This document shows, piece by piece, positions 23,706 through 35,985 of a stretch of DNA of 64,000 nt (positions are counted from its first letter, which is position 1; each line of letters starts with the position of its first letter). The notes beneath the pieces are model-generated. The model did no database searches, was not told the origin of the DNA, and saw only the letters and a list, made by a program, of their open reading frames with translations. This DNA comes from Merzomyia westermanni (taxonomy: Eukaryota > Arthropoda > Insecta > Diptera > Tephritidae). The DNA is taken from positions 80,270,265-80,334,264 of the forward strand of contig OX465290.1 of NCBI GenBank assembly GCA_949987695.1, given 5' to 3'. The position numbers and the translations under genes were made by a program.

Positions 23706-24550
23706 TTGTTGCAGCAATATAAAATTTCCAGGAGAGCCCTTCCTTAGCCTCTTGGAGCTTTATGTCAGTAAGTCTGGCGAGCTTCTAGAATTTTTGATTG
23801 AAGATATGGATAAAGTAGCACCATGGCCCTTGAGACTGTGTCAGTTTTCTAATATTTTTAATTCGCTAATTCACGAGATGTGGTATCAAAACGCCGCAAA
23901 AGCATTAATTGGAGTCGTAGAAGACTCTCACCAACCAACTAAAAAATATTTCTTCTCCATAGAGAAATTTTTTGAAAATAGGTAGATAAAGTAAAGAATT
24001 ACACATTCCCTACTAAACTATAGCTTACTACGTCATTGGTAAGCAAAAAATGTTGGAAATTTTCACCATTTCTAATGATTAAAAATAAGTTGTTTACATT
24101 TTTCTATTAACTCCCTTAAAAATATTTGAGGAAATGTCTCCCAAAATAATTTCTCAGTTCTCCCATTTTTTCAACGTTCAGAATACCTACTTTTCCTCCC
24201 AAATACATCTTCCATTTTTCGAAGTTTGTTTGTGATAAGGGGAGATGTGGAAAAGAAAAAGAATTCCCAAAAAATATGCGTTCATGATTGCGGGAATGGG
24301 AAATTCGAGAAATCTCTAAAGAAATTTCTTTTCACAATTGCTATGAATAAGTATTTACAAAGAAGTTTCGGAGACTGCCAGGTTTCAAACCAATATTTAT
24401 TGGAGGCAATAATTTCGTCAACTATCGGTTTTTTTGTTGTAGACGGGTTGATTCCTCTGATCATTTTAAGAACTTTCATATATGTATCGAACACTGTATA
24501 TATGTTTTATGCATCTAGGAACCCCTTAATTGCACCAAGTGAAACACTAT
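23706..24550. other. No gene recognised
   Basis: The frame covering 23706-23985 is open and moderately GC-rich but matches no family I know. Further right, CTCCCA-type motifs recur at about 24130-24200, echoing 22585-22680. Confidence 0.35.
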
Positions 24551-25124
24551 GGCCCGGTTTCACCAACTCGACTTAACTTAGTTAAGTCGCGATTTTCACT
24601 TTTTCAGTTTCACCACCTAACTTAGCTAAGTCACAACTTAGTCAACTTGCCAGCTGACTTATTCTCGACTAAGCAGTGTTGCTGTGGTTCGAAACCATAA
24701 TGTCAGTAATGTTGCTAATTTGTTTTGTGCAACGTCCCAGTCGGAAACTTCATCATGCTTGACTTTAACGGGGTAAGCGTAGATGCATGTAAACGCTTGT
24801 TTTCAAGCATGCAACCATTACGAAACTATAGTTTTCAATTAAAAGCTAATTTTAGTGCCTTCCAACTAAAGAGAAATTGGTGTAAGATCAATACATTCCT
24901 TCGTGTCTGGCCATACATGCCCATTTCGCACTGGGGTATTGGGATGCGCAGAGTTGTCTGGTATGAAAAAATACTACTATGCATAAAACAGCTGATCGGG
25001 TTGTTGTGTTCAAAATTATTTAAGTCGCTCAGTTGGTGAAACCCAAAATTAAGTTAGTCTCGAATCTGTGCTAACTTAAGTCACGACTTAGTTTTAGTCT
25101 TAGTCGCGCTGGTGAAACCGGCCC
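24551..25124. mobile_element. TIR element with GTTTCACCA subterminal repeats, 3-bp TSD
   Basis: The left end is GGCCCGGTTTCACCAACTCG and the right end, read inward, GGGCCGGTTTCACCAGCGCG. Both flanks read TAT (24548-24550 and 25125-25127). Each end has a second, inner GTTTCACCA copy (at about 24607 and, inverted, 25035) and several AACTTAGTTAAGTCG-type blocks. The centre holds a 104-codon frame (24725-25039) without recognisable homology. A 3-bp TSD suggests a PIF/Harbinger-type MITE, but that is inference. Confidence 0.75.
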
Positions 25125-25127
25125 TAT

Positions 25128-27479
25128 ATGTTCCAGTACAGTTGGGTATAAATACAACCCCTTTTGTTACTCTTTCCATTGGTGTCATAAAAATATGACG
25201 GAGATTTTGCACTTGTATGAATTCACTATGAGACTATTGTAATATGTATACCTACTTCATATGTCAGTTAAATTTTAGCATGTCTAGAAATACCAACTGG
25301 GAAAGCTGGAATGGAAGCCTTTGATACTAATTCATTTTCAATGTCTCCAAAATGAACTCAAGTGAATCGGAGAAAATTCAAAACAACCATAAGTTATGAA
25401 AGACGAAAATTAAGTAAACTCAAAAGTTGTCTGCTCAATCACTCAAGGAAAAATAGCAACAGCAGCGAATGACAGAATGAAATACTGGCGTGAAATGAAT
25501 GAGTGATTGATGCGAACCAGTTTCGTTCCATTAAAAGGCATTAATGGATCTTGGGGAAAGAGGAAACAAAAAGACAAAACGAGCAACCAAACAAAGTATG
25601 GAATGTCAACAGAAAAGCAAAACAGGAACAAATGCGATTGCAAGAAAACAAGAAAAAGAATCTCTGTCACAGATATGCACAATGTTTGGAACCGTAGCGC
25701 TTCTAGTGCGAAACCCTGCTAGTTCGCCTGTAATGTAATAAACTTGCGAATTTAACATGGCGATGTCGTAGGCGGTGGAAATTGTCCCTCGATGTATTAC
25801 CTTTTCGGCAGTTCCGAAATGCTTCAAAATTCTACAGTTTGGATGTAGTTCGTCTGTTGCTGCTACATTTAGTTAATGTCTACTATTTCGTTGGTTCCAA
25901 GCTAGACCAAATCTCGACTCATGTAAACAAGTAAGATTTTGCCACGATTTTTGATCGTTCTGAACAAGAAAAAAATTCTTAATACATTTGCAGAAGAATT
26001 CAGAAATTAATTACTACTAAACTAGCGTGCTCATTTCGCTACATTGGCTTTTAATTGCAAATAAATACTCTACTTATGGTAAAACATAAAATACAAAACC
26101 TTCAATTCAAACAATAAATTTCCTTCGTTAAAGAACATTATAAAAATAAAACATTTTTCCTGCCGGTGTTGAACTAGTAAAAATCAAGGTTCTATCGCAC
26201 TAGTTCCTATTAGCCAGGTTATCTCTAGTTTTGAACTAGAAATTGTACTCATTGGTTACCGACTTCCCCACAGGTTAGGAACATAAAGTCATGTCTGCAC
26301 AGTCAACGAACTTTGCAATGGTGCAATGCTGGGGTTAACATTTGCGCTCAAACTTTCAGAAGTGCAAATCTCATGCACATATTCTATGCTTTTAGCATTT
26401 TCTTCAAAGCTAAGCACCACCACAAAGAAATGATCAGCACAGCTTTCAGATAACCGAGTGTACTCACGATATTCAATTATTTCTCGACACTTGCATGCAA
26501 AAGCTTAGCCATCGCTATCTATGTTTTATTAACCTAGTGGTGGGAGTGTTATTAAATTACATGCTTGAGAATATTCACCACAGTATTAATGCGGTTAGCA
26601 CCAAGTCCATAAAAAACTACAATATAAATACTCCGTAATGAAGCTTGTTAATCATAGCGCACCAGCGGCATCTGTTATTGAAAAATTTGGCTTATCAGAA
26701 GGTAGTGTGCCGCACACTAAACATAAAAAAAACCAAAATTGTTTGGCTCACAAATTGAACCAAACTTGTATACGGATCTAATCGCTCTTGTTGCATTTAG
26801 ATGTACAATTTTTTATCTGGCTCAGGCCCACGACCAAAGGATAACAGCTAATAATATTTCACTTCCAAAGTGTACGAATAAATTCGAAAATAAAAATTAT
26901 TAAAACATATAAATTCTGACTGTCTTATAGCTATGAATCTCACTTTATATCTGTATATTCTATACAATGGTCCATAGAATGTTTCATACAACTGAGCTCC
27001 TTACGCATTTCAACCTTCACGTTATAAGCGTTTAAGTCAATGATTTTTATATAAGCACTAAATTTTGTTAATGGCAACCAAAGGCAGATAATGTATTATT
27101 ATATTATAGTATGTCTAGCTACATACACTCATATATTAGCGCCCAAGAGCTGCTAAAATTATGTTTGTACGCTACATAGCACCCTGTAATAATTTTCACA
27201 TTTTGGTCTAATTAATAGATAGCGGAGTTCGCTTTTAGCAATGCGTCAGTAGCTGTTTTGGCATTGCTTGATTATATATATATTTTTGCGCTATTGGAAA
27301 AAAATGTTTGTCAATTGCCTATGGTAGTAATCTGCCTTTTAATAAGATGCACCTATTTAAACTAAGTTTTGCTAATAAAGTAACCACAAATAAATCTGCT
27401 AATAAATATATGCACATTAGGAATGTCGATTTTCGGGATTTTTTGCTTCTCGGAATTTTCGGGATTTTCAATTCCGGGG
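25128..27479. other. No gene recognised
   Basis: AT-rich spacer with chance frames only. A short passage at 26160-26245 repeats ACTAG-containing words (GAACTAGTAAAA, CACTAGTTCC, GAACTAGAAA) without a regular period. Confidence 0.4.
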
Positions 27480-27860
27480 TCCCGGGATCGTTCCGAAATT
27501 TATTTTGCTTTAGTTTTTCAGCCAGATCGGACCAACATAACGTATAGCTCCCATACAATCGATAGCTTCGATAAATGGGTTTTGGGCTTTAAATTTTTCA
27601 ATTGAAAATCTGGGAACGTAAATTTTTGCATTTTTATACTTATTATATGTGTAGTGGTGTAGTGAAAATCAGCCAAATCGGAGAAACATAGCATATAGCT
27701 CCCATACAATCGATTGTGCCAAAAAATCTGGTTTGGGCTATGTACCCTTAAATTATCAGTTCAGCAGAGTTTTTACTAATTGTGAGTAAGGATCGGACAC
27801 TAGAAACCGTGATACGTATTCACGAAAGGTATAAAGCACAGTCGAAGACAATATTTTACT
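27480..27860 (-). repeat. Dispersed repeat family C, copy 4
   Basis: On the minus strand the copy carries two units of an ATCGATTGTATGGGAGCTAT block (plus-strand starts of the shared CATACAATCGAT at 27552 and 27703, 151 bp apart). A CACGAAAGGTATAAAGCACA block follows, related to the family start. It matches copy 1 in having two tandem units of almost the same length. Confidence 0.6.
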
Positions 27861-29799
27861 TGTTTCCATGCATTTCATAATGCGTTCGTAAATCAAAAAT
27901 GCTGGCAAATAATTTACAGTTATATTTAGAAGACTCTTTCAATAATGACTTTTGTGTATACTACTTTGAAAGTACACACATGTTTTTTTCTTTTTGTTTG
28001 TTTTGATAGTGTCACATGAGCACATTAAAATATTATTATAAATAAACTGCATAGCATTTCTTTCTGAATCCGTTACGGAAACTGCCAGTCTGCTTCATGA
28101 GAGAAGTTTTTTAAATTTAAATCTTCAGGCACCTCAACTATGAAATGAAATTTTTGTGGTTCTTCAATTCGCAATCCTTAAATGACACGAATGTCATTTG
28201 CCGCACAGGCCTCAACGGTATGTGGTCAATCGATATGTCAGTCAAGCTGTAATTTTACCAAATCAAATGAAATTACAAAAAAACCAAACAACTCAACATG
28301 CCATTGGTCGCGTCACTAAATTTATATGTTTTTTGCTTAATTCAGTTCGATGTTTATTTATATTTATATGTCTGGCGGTGACAGTGCAAACATAAAACAA
28401 GTAAGGCAGTTAAAGTTCGTGGGTAGCTATTCATTATATACTCAGATGTGAGGTTCAGCAACAAAGTTGGAGTTATTTTTGCCACGTAATGAGCAATGTT
28501 ATGTAAAATTTGACCGGCCATACTAAATTCTCTATTTGCGATTAAAGAGACATCCTGAAAAAGCTAGTCTTATAGATATTTTCATTACTAGGCACAAAAA
28601 CATAAATTTGTCAACTTTTTAACTAAATAACATTGTACGTAACGTGGGCGTAATGTGGGCGTGGGTACCAACAGTGTAAACCATGAATTGGGAGTAAACG
28701 ATTATTGGTGCTATATCGTTATTACCTATCTGCACCGTAGCCTTACTGACCAATTGCATTTTGGTTTTCTCTTTCGTTAAGAATACAGCTATAGCGATTT
28801 TGAACTACATAAGGCAGCAGTATTTACATATCGCATCCTAATTTAAAAACAGACAGACCTCAAAAAAGTTTTAGATGGTTTTCCTTTAATTATTCGCTTA
28901 GCAAAGATATCAGCAGCCAAGCATAAAATTTTTTTTTATTTACCAACAATTAAATTAAATTCTTGCTTTTGTTGCCCTATACATTTGTAAAGTATCCATG
29001 ACTATAAACATTACTTTGTTAGCTCATCAACTGAAATGTTGCCACTGAGGATATTCTTTATAGATGAGTATCTAGAACAAAAAAAAAAACTATACGCGAA
29101 CCTCGAATAATGACGAACACAGCTCTGTCACACAAGTGATGAAGTATGCCTATCATATGAGGGGACTAAAATTCACATCGACGCTTTTACCTGACATTTT
29201 CGACGTGTTTTAGCACTTGACGGTTAATGTAATCGCAATAAGATTGAAAATAATCCTAAGTGATATCGAGGTACAAATTTGTTTACGCGTAATTTAAAAG
29301 AATTTTATAATTTCTTAGAACAGACTTTCAGACCCTTTTTGAGAATCTGTCTTTATAAACAATTGACCATATTTCTGAAAGTTTCATTCAACCTTTTGCT
29401 TAATTAAGAGAAAAAGGGATACCTTGTCGTTGTTCAAATGATCTTTATGGCACTTGCGATAATATCGAAATTACTGCTTGTTATAATCTGAAAGCTATGC
29501 TGAGCTGAGCATATTATTTAATATAAATGAAATTTGATTTAATGTAAATTAAATAAAAGTTTCAGCAATTAAAACTTCTCACATACATAAGCGCGAATAT
29601 ATTAATTAGGTGCAGACATTAATTTAATTTAAAGCAATCAAATTACATTTACTGCTTTCTGGATACAATATTTAATATAATTATTTACTGATATGTAGAA
29701 AATAAATAGTTACCTACTAAGCTGATGTTTAAATATTTTTATGCTATCTTCCGAGCTTGAATAGTAAAAGTTAAACTGCTACTATATGTTCTTTAGACT
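27861..29799. other. No gene recognised
   Basis: AT-rich spacer. At about 28400-28450 a block (AGTTCGTGGGTAGC, TATATACTCAG) resembles the start of repeat family D, but the rest of the family is not continuous here. Confidence 0.35.
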
Positions 29800-29990
29800 G
29801 GGTCAAAAGCAATGATTTTAAGTAGCTGCACTAGTACACAAATTATTGTAGTTTTTTCCATACGACGTAACGGTATGAAATACTCGAGATAGATATAGAG
29901 TTCCATATTTTAAAGGTTTTAGAAAGCATAGATGAATCGATTCAGTCAAGTCCGAATACTTGAGTAAAAACTGAGAGTTCGAGAAGACAG
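29800..29990 (-). repeat. Dispersed repeat family D, fragment D3
   Basis: The sequence CACTAGTACACAAATTATTG followed by TAGTTTTTTCCATA and GAGATAGATATAGAGTTCC aligns with the left end of D1 at 33205-33290 (GGACTAGTACACAGGGTATT, ATAGAGATAGATATGGAGTT). Only this end is present. Confidence 0.55.
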
Positions 29991-30668
29991 AATTTGAATT
30001 TCAGTATGCTTTTTCTATATATATGTAAGTTATTTCATTGATAACAAAGCAACTTAAATTTTTTAAATATAATATTTTATTTTATGCAATTGATAATTGC
30101 GCGAAATCAGTAATTACTTTACTCAATGGTATAAATCTGTTTGTTGTTGAATATTCATATTTCTGGCTCAGTGAAGCATGCTTTTCCAATATTCTCTTAC
30201 TCATTTCAACAGTTACCCAAGTGCCATTTGTCCTTTGGAATTTTTTATATAAAACACTTTGCCATTAATAAATAATCTACCTTTACGAATAGTCCGTAAT
30301 GAAAGGGCCACTTTACTGATTTAGTTTCCATTACAATTCACAGACCTTCAGTAGGTTTTTTTTGCATTCACCTTTACTCTGAATGAGTCACTCAGTGGAA
30401 AAATATTTTTGACAGGACACAGGTACTTGACAGTGGGATGATAAATGCTGCGAAATAGTTGAAGGTCAAATATATGGAAAATGTATTAAAGCTAAAGGTG
30501 GGATTTTTCATAATGGTTTTGATTTCAATAGTTTAACTTGTTTTAAATTTGCATGTTTTGTATAGGCCTTACCTGCTTTTAATTATGAGTGCTCTTTGGG
30601 TTCTTACACACAAAAATTCTTGAAGTCAGATCTCACTCTTTTGCATTTATCTAAATTTCCCTCATATA
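29991..30668. other. No feature recognised
   Basis: AT-rich spacer adjoining the mariner. No supportable gene or repeat. Confidence 0.4.
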
Positions 30669-30670
30669 TA

Positions 30671-31974
30671 AAGGGTGGTTTTTTTAGGGGTATAGAACTT
30701 CGAATTGAAATAAAACACAAGAAAATCGTTTTAAGGTCCATCAATTTAGCTTTATTGGAAGGACAATTTTATGCCATTAATGTTTAAATATGATTTCGGG
30801 CATGTGGCCGCCGCGGCTGGCTCGAATAAAGCCAATTCTACAGGTCCAATTTTCAACCACTTTTTCGAGCATATGGGGCCGTATGTCGGCAATAACGCCA
30901 CGAATGTTGGCTTCCAATTCCCCTAACGTTTCTGGTTTGTTGGTGTAGACGAGCGACTTCACATATCCCCAAAGAAAATAATCCAATGGTGTCAAATCAC
31001 ACGACCTTGGTGGCCAATTGACAGGTCCATTCCGCGAAATTATGCGCTCATCGAATGTTTCCTTCAATAAATCGATTGTGACGTGCGCTGTGTGGCATGT
31101 AGCGCCGTCTTGTTGGAACCACAACTCATCCACATTCATGCCATCCAATTCGGGAACAAAATAGTCGGTTATCATGGCTCTATACCGGTCTCCATTAACG
31201 GTAGCTGCCTCTCCAGCATTATTGCGGAAGAAGTATGGCCCAATGACTCCACCAGCCCATAGAGCACACCAAACAGTCAGTTTTTGTGGATGTAATGGCG
31301 TTTCAAGGGTCTCATGTGGATTCTCTTCACTCCAAATGCGGCAATTTTGCTTGTTGACGTAGCCATTCAACCAAAAATGAGCCTCATCACTGAACAAAAT
31401 TTTGCGATGAAAATCAGCATCGAAATCAATCTCATTTTCGGCCCATACACCAAAATCACGACGCATTGCATGGTCTCGGGGCTTTAATTCTTGCACAAGC
31501 TGGATCTTGTAAGGTCGCAAGCCAAGATCTTTGCGCAAAATCTTCCATAAAGTTGAAGAGACAAAGCTCCAATTGCTGTGCACGGTGGCGAATCGATTCA
31601 TTCGGGTCCTCTTCAACACTTTGCTCTACAGCGGCAATTGTTTCTTCGGTGCGCACTGTTCGACGTCTCTGCGGATGCGTATTATCACATAGAGTAAACG
31701 TAGTGCGAAAACGATCCATGGTTAACCGAATTAATTGCTCTGATGGACGATTATGTCGACCATAAAATGGACGGAGTCACGGTAAACTTCGCGAACTGAA
31801 CCATTATTTTCGAAATAAATTTTCACGATTTGCAAGCGTTGTTCTTTTGTCAACCTGTTCATGATGAAATGGCAAACCAAACTGAACATAAATGACATTA
31901 GAGTTGCCAGATTTGACCACAAAATGTCAGTTTTATCTCTATTCGAAAAACAAACCTGTAAAAAAAACAGCCTG
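30671..31974 (-). mobile_element. DD41D (rosa-type) mariner, copy A
   Basis: A 1304-bp element is flanked by TA (30669-30670 and 31975-31976). The left end is AAGGGTGGTTTTTTTAGGGG; the right end read inward is CAGGCTGTTTTTTTTACAGG. It is nearly identical along its whole length to copy B at 55192-56500 but in the opposite orientation. Its transposase is broken (see the gene entry), so it is probably mobilisable only in trans. Confidence 0.95.
30777..31862 (-). pseudogene. DD41D mariner transposase, two frameshifts
   Basis: The reading frame starts at the ATG complementary to 31860-31862 (MNRLTKEQRLQIVKIYFENN) and ends at 30777. Against intact copy B there is a one-base loss near 31775-31780 and a one-base gain near 31553-31560, so three frames are needed to read it. 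The DDE/D core remains: FSDEAHF, then QQDGATCH, then TPLDYFLWG, with 41 residues between the last two aspartates as in rosa-group mariners. The enzyme would cut and paste the element at TA sites. This copy should yield no full protein, although a C-terminal catalytic fragment of about 280 residues stays open. Confidence 0.93.
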
Positions 31975-31976
31975 TA

Positions 31977-33190
31977 TATTTTTTTATTTAATTTTAGGTT
32001 TTATGTGAGCTTCTTTGCAGCATCTTCATTATGCTGTGTATACTTATCAACTTATGCAAACCTGTGATAATGAGACTTGGCAAACAAGCAAGCCTTGCAT
32101 CTAACACACATCAGTTTCCTACTAACGAGGAGTACTGTGCGGTAAACTTGTCCCCTGTTACTGCGTACTCCACTTCCCTCTGTGCTTTATATAAATTCGT
32201 AACTTTAATGCAAAAGATAGAAAAAACTTTGGGCGCTTATTAGTGATCATCTTTTTTTGTTTGAGGCGACTTTATGGCTACATGTTGGTAATAGACTTTT
32301 TCTCTAGTAAATTTTCTTTCGGTTTTAGATTTTAGGAATGTTAGAATTAGCTGTTCGTTCGAAGAGACTACAATATTCAGCTAATGACACTGCTTTAGCC
32401 GAGTATAAGCCAACGGATCAGCTTGACAATATTAGTAGCCGGAAGAGGTTAGATTCCTTATAATTTACGCGACGATTACGCATGCCTGCTGTAAGCGGTA
32501 ACTTAAATCCTCGACCTGCAGGCTTTATCCGGCAAAAGGGTTATCCACATCTGTAACACTTTCGCTATTGTTCGAAGTCAAAAACAACAATAGAAGCTTA
32601 ATTGCTATTATTTTTCAGAGTGACGAAAGAAGACGGTTTCATACCTTAACCTGAGTCCCCGGGATTCACTCAAAATTTTAACGCTACATACCAAACACAT
32701 TTTTTTACTTTCATCACCGCAAGTTCGTATTCCTACCTGTTAAGAAAGCGTGGTAGCAAACATGTAGTGTGGGAAACCTTAGATTTTGGTGAGCGTAAGT
32801 CCGAGGTACTCTTATTAGTGTTTTGTCTAACGAAACTTAATTAAAATTTTTTTTTTTTGGGTTTTTATGTTTTTCACCATTATTGTTTCAATATGTCGGC
32901 TGAAAGTATGAACTCTATGAGAACGTCTGCTGGAAAATCAATATCACAATTTCTATAGGGGAATAAAAATGTAAGCGATTTTAAGAAGAATGCTTTGATT
33001 ATGCAGGAACATCTCGAGATTGTATTTCCGAAGTATTTTGAGATGACTGATTATTCCAATAGTTATAGTGAAGATGGAAATGAGTATTAAGCAGAAGAAA
33101 AAACAAATTTTAATTTTTTATATGGCTATTTCTTGAGAAATAAGATTTTTTTAAGTTAAATATATACAATTCTTGGTTCACCTTGCCTAA
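31977..33190. other. No gene recognised
   Basis: AT-rich spacer. 32340-32540 is slightly GC-richer with no homology that I can name. Confidence 0.4.
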
Positions 33191-33194
33191 TTTT

Positions 33195-34465
33195 TATACC
33201 CAGCGTGGACTAGTACACAGGGTATTATAGTTTTGGTCATATAACTGTGGTTTGTAACAGTACAAAATAATAGAGATAGATATGGAGTTTTATGTTTAAA
33301 AACTCTTAGAATGAACAGAGGAGTCCATTAAGACATGTCAGTTCGTCCGTCCGAAGACACGGACATACAGGTTGCTTTCTGGCCATGGTAGGTTGCTATT
33401 TAAAATGGGCGAAATCAAACCATAACCACGCCCTTTTTTCGATATCGAAAATTTCGACAACCGTTTGAAATGAGATAATCCTATATTAAAAGCAGCTACA
33501 ACAAAGAAATTCGATAGATTCATTAAGTTGGTTGTCCTACTAACGCTTTTTCCAAGTTATATTAAAGGGACGTGGCACCGCCCACATATGAGTGAAAGAT
33601 TTTTCAAACTTCGACTGTTAATAACTTCAGAACCGTTTACGCTAGTGTAACGATATTTTGTAGGTTGTATACCATGGTTATGATAAATACACCCATGGAA
33701 AATAAGCGAAATAGATTTTCGACCACGTCTACTTTCTCATAAAAGTTATCTGAAAAGTACATAGGTAGATATACTGAACTGCCCATATCTCATTGACTGA
33801 TACAGATTGAATGATATAGTTTGGCAGTTATATAAATTTTCTTATCTTTTATACGATTTTTGCAACATTTTGGAACTGTCTGACTGTTAATAACTTCATA
33901 ACCGTGTTAGATAGAACTACGAAATTTGATATGAGGTTTAATATGGACATGCAGAGTACGTCCGACCACGCCCACTTTTGTAGTAAAGCTTTATGAAAGG
34001 GAGGTAGGAAACCGGATGCAGATAGAATGCTACAATTTCGCAGTTACAATAACTTTATGATCTCAATAATGTAGTTTCTTAAATTTGGGGGGGTGGCATA
34101 TCCGTGCACAAAATGTCCAATTTAAGCTATTATTGACTTCAAAACCGTGTTATATAAAATTATTAAACCCACGATACGAGCTATAATACTATCTACGCTT
34201 TTCAAAACTATATACAGCCTATGCTGTAACCAGAGACTCCAAGAATTTACTCTAAAATCTTCATAAAGAGCGGTTGAGTACATTGGACGCCAGATACACA
34301 GACAAAAATTCATTTTTATTTGTAAGATTGCCCACATGGCTGCAGAAAAGCCACATGCCTGTAGAAAAACCCCTCTACAGGTCATAACTTTACAACAATT
34401 TATCACGACCACTTTTACACAGCTGGGTATTTAATGTTCGGTTCCACCCGAACTTAGCATTCCTT
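33195..34465 (-). repeat. Dispersed repeat family D, copy D1
   Basis: On the minus strand it starts AAGTTCGGGTGGAACCGAAC (a short palindrome), followed by ATTAAATACCCAGC. It ends with CTAGTCCACGCTGGGTATAA. It is about 1.27 kb with no coding sequence. The body holds several diverged sub-blocks built around ACCACGCCCACTTTTGTAG and ACGGTTTTGAAGT words. D2 (38735-39898), D3 (29800-29990) and D4 (58165-58560) are relatives. It is probably a non-autonomous element of unknown class. Confidence 0.65.
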
Positions 34466-34511
34466 ACTTGTCCTTAATTAATTTTGGTGAAAATTTTCTT
34501 AAAAGCTCTAG

Positions 34512-35310
34512 CTTGGGTTGTTGTTGTTGTTGTTGTAGCGATAAATTAGCCTGCCTAAATATCACCTCCCTTGCCCAACATTGTCATCAAGCTTTTCTAA
34601 TGGGAGTCCCAGAAACCTCGCGGCTTGAACAGGGTTGGACCAAAGTGATATTTCTGTTAGAATAGCAGGCTTGGTTGAGCAGATGAACAGGTGGTTAGTG
34701 TCATGGGGAAACACGCCGCATGCCGGGCAGACATTTAGCATGTCAGGGTTTAGTCTGAATAGGTAAGAGTTTAACCTGTTACAGGATCCAGAACGAAGGT
34801 GGGACCTTTGTCTCCCTAGGTAGTTCGCGTTCCTCATAAGCAACAGGTGGAGCTTGTGCCTGTATAACGGCGTTCACCGGGCGAAAGCTGACAAAGTAGG
34901 TGACTCCTTGTTCTCCTGGGAGGCGGATTTTCGTTGAGAAGCCTCATGTTCGGATGCTGTGGTTTATAGTAGTTGAACAGAAATTGCCGGGTCAGTATTT
35001 CACTATGCTCTTTAACACTGAGCATTTTGCCTCGCTGGAGATGGTGTTCAGGAGACATAACGAGGCATCCCGTGGCAGTTCTGAGAGCGGTGTTTCGACA
35101 GGGCTGCAACCTCCTACAGTGTGTATCTCCTAGCCCCGGCGACCATATAGGCGTCGCGTAGCTCAAAACCAGCTGGCCAATTGCCTTATACGTTGCCAGT
35201 AACCTTTCTTTATCATTTCCCCCAAGTGCTGCCAACTAGTGACTTGAGGATTTTGTTACGGCTTTGTACTTTGGTGGCAATCGTGGCTACATGAGCACCG
35301 TAGTTGAACA
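34512..35310 (-). mobile_element. Jockey-like LINE 3' fragment with (CAA)n tail
   Basis: Minus-strand frames, in order, encode YGAHVATIATKVQSRNKILK (about 35305-35245), then NDKERLLATYKAIGQLVLSY and NTALRTATGCLV (35220-35090). The Cys/His-rich tail follows: GSCNRLNSYLFRLNPD and NVCPACGVFPHDTNHLFIC (34790-34700). This is the region after the reverse transcriptase in Jockey-like LINEs. At least two frameshifts break it. The 3' end is a (CAA)n run at about 34512-34537, the same tail type as the SINEs in this window. The element is 5'-truncated, as is usual for LINE insertions. Confidence 0.8.
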
Positions 35311-35735
35311 TGTTATCAAACGTGGGTAATGTGATATGGCATAAGCCGTTAAATGTGGAATAGAAGTATGAAAAGTACACATTTCCTCAAACTAAGATTT
35401 TCAATGTTGATAAGACAGGGGTTTCTATCGCGCAAAGTAAATATGCTAAAATGTAAACCACAAAAAAAAAGGAAATTGGGTGCATGAGATCAGCAGAAAG
35501 AGGAAAACCTTCTCCACTTTTGGTGAAAGATGCCCCTCCTGGTTCGGATTTAGCTTGTAACAAATCAACTGGATACAAGTTACCATACTAACAATATGGT
35601 TTAATCTTTTTATGCGGTTCACACATTAGTCATCAAGAGCCAAGTATGTAGTATGGTAAATCACATTATCCCCCCTCAACTCCCCCATTTTCACACACCG
35701 CCTTTTTTGGCTTTTAAATGGTTTTGAATAAATAT
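35311..35735. other. No feature recognised
   Basis: Short AT-rich spacer between the LINE fragment and SINE A3. No supportable gene. Confidence 0.4.
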
Positions 35736-35985
35736 GTTGTTGTTGTTGTTGTAACGACAAAAACACTCCCCGAAGTTTTTGTGGAGTGCTGTCGAACTCA
35801 CAATCCTTGGCCGGATATGAATCCGCTACGCTCGGGTACTCCCTTGCGGTACTGCCTCGTGGTAGCGATTTGGTATGACCAGTAGAGCCTTCTAGGCCAT
35901 GTCACCCCTCCTTCCGTAAGAAAGAAGAGATGGGTAATGAGAGGTGAGAGGCATTATATCCGTAGGCATCATATCCGTAGGCATC
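35736..35985 (-). mobile_element. SINE family A, copy A3 (head missing)
   Basis: It is read on the minus strand. The tail is complementary to (TTG)n at 35736-35752, and the hairpin ACTCCCCGAAG...GGAGTG and the Pol III-like region are present. The 5' head is absent. Its truncated head end, carrying a short triplication of AGGCATCATATCCGT, directly abuts the composite repeat, so the two are either linked or recombined. Confidence 0.75.

Noticed and set aside
24725..25039. 104-codon frame as a host gene or transposase
   Set aside because: It lies inside the GTTTCACCA inverted-repeat element, and I recognise no catalytic or structural motif.
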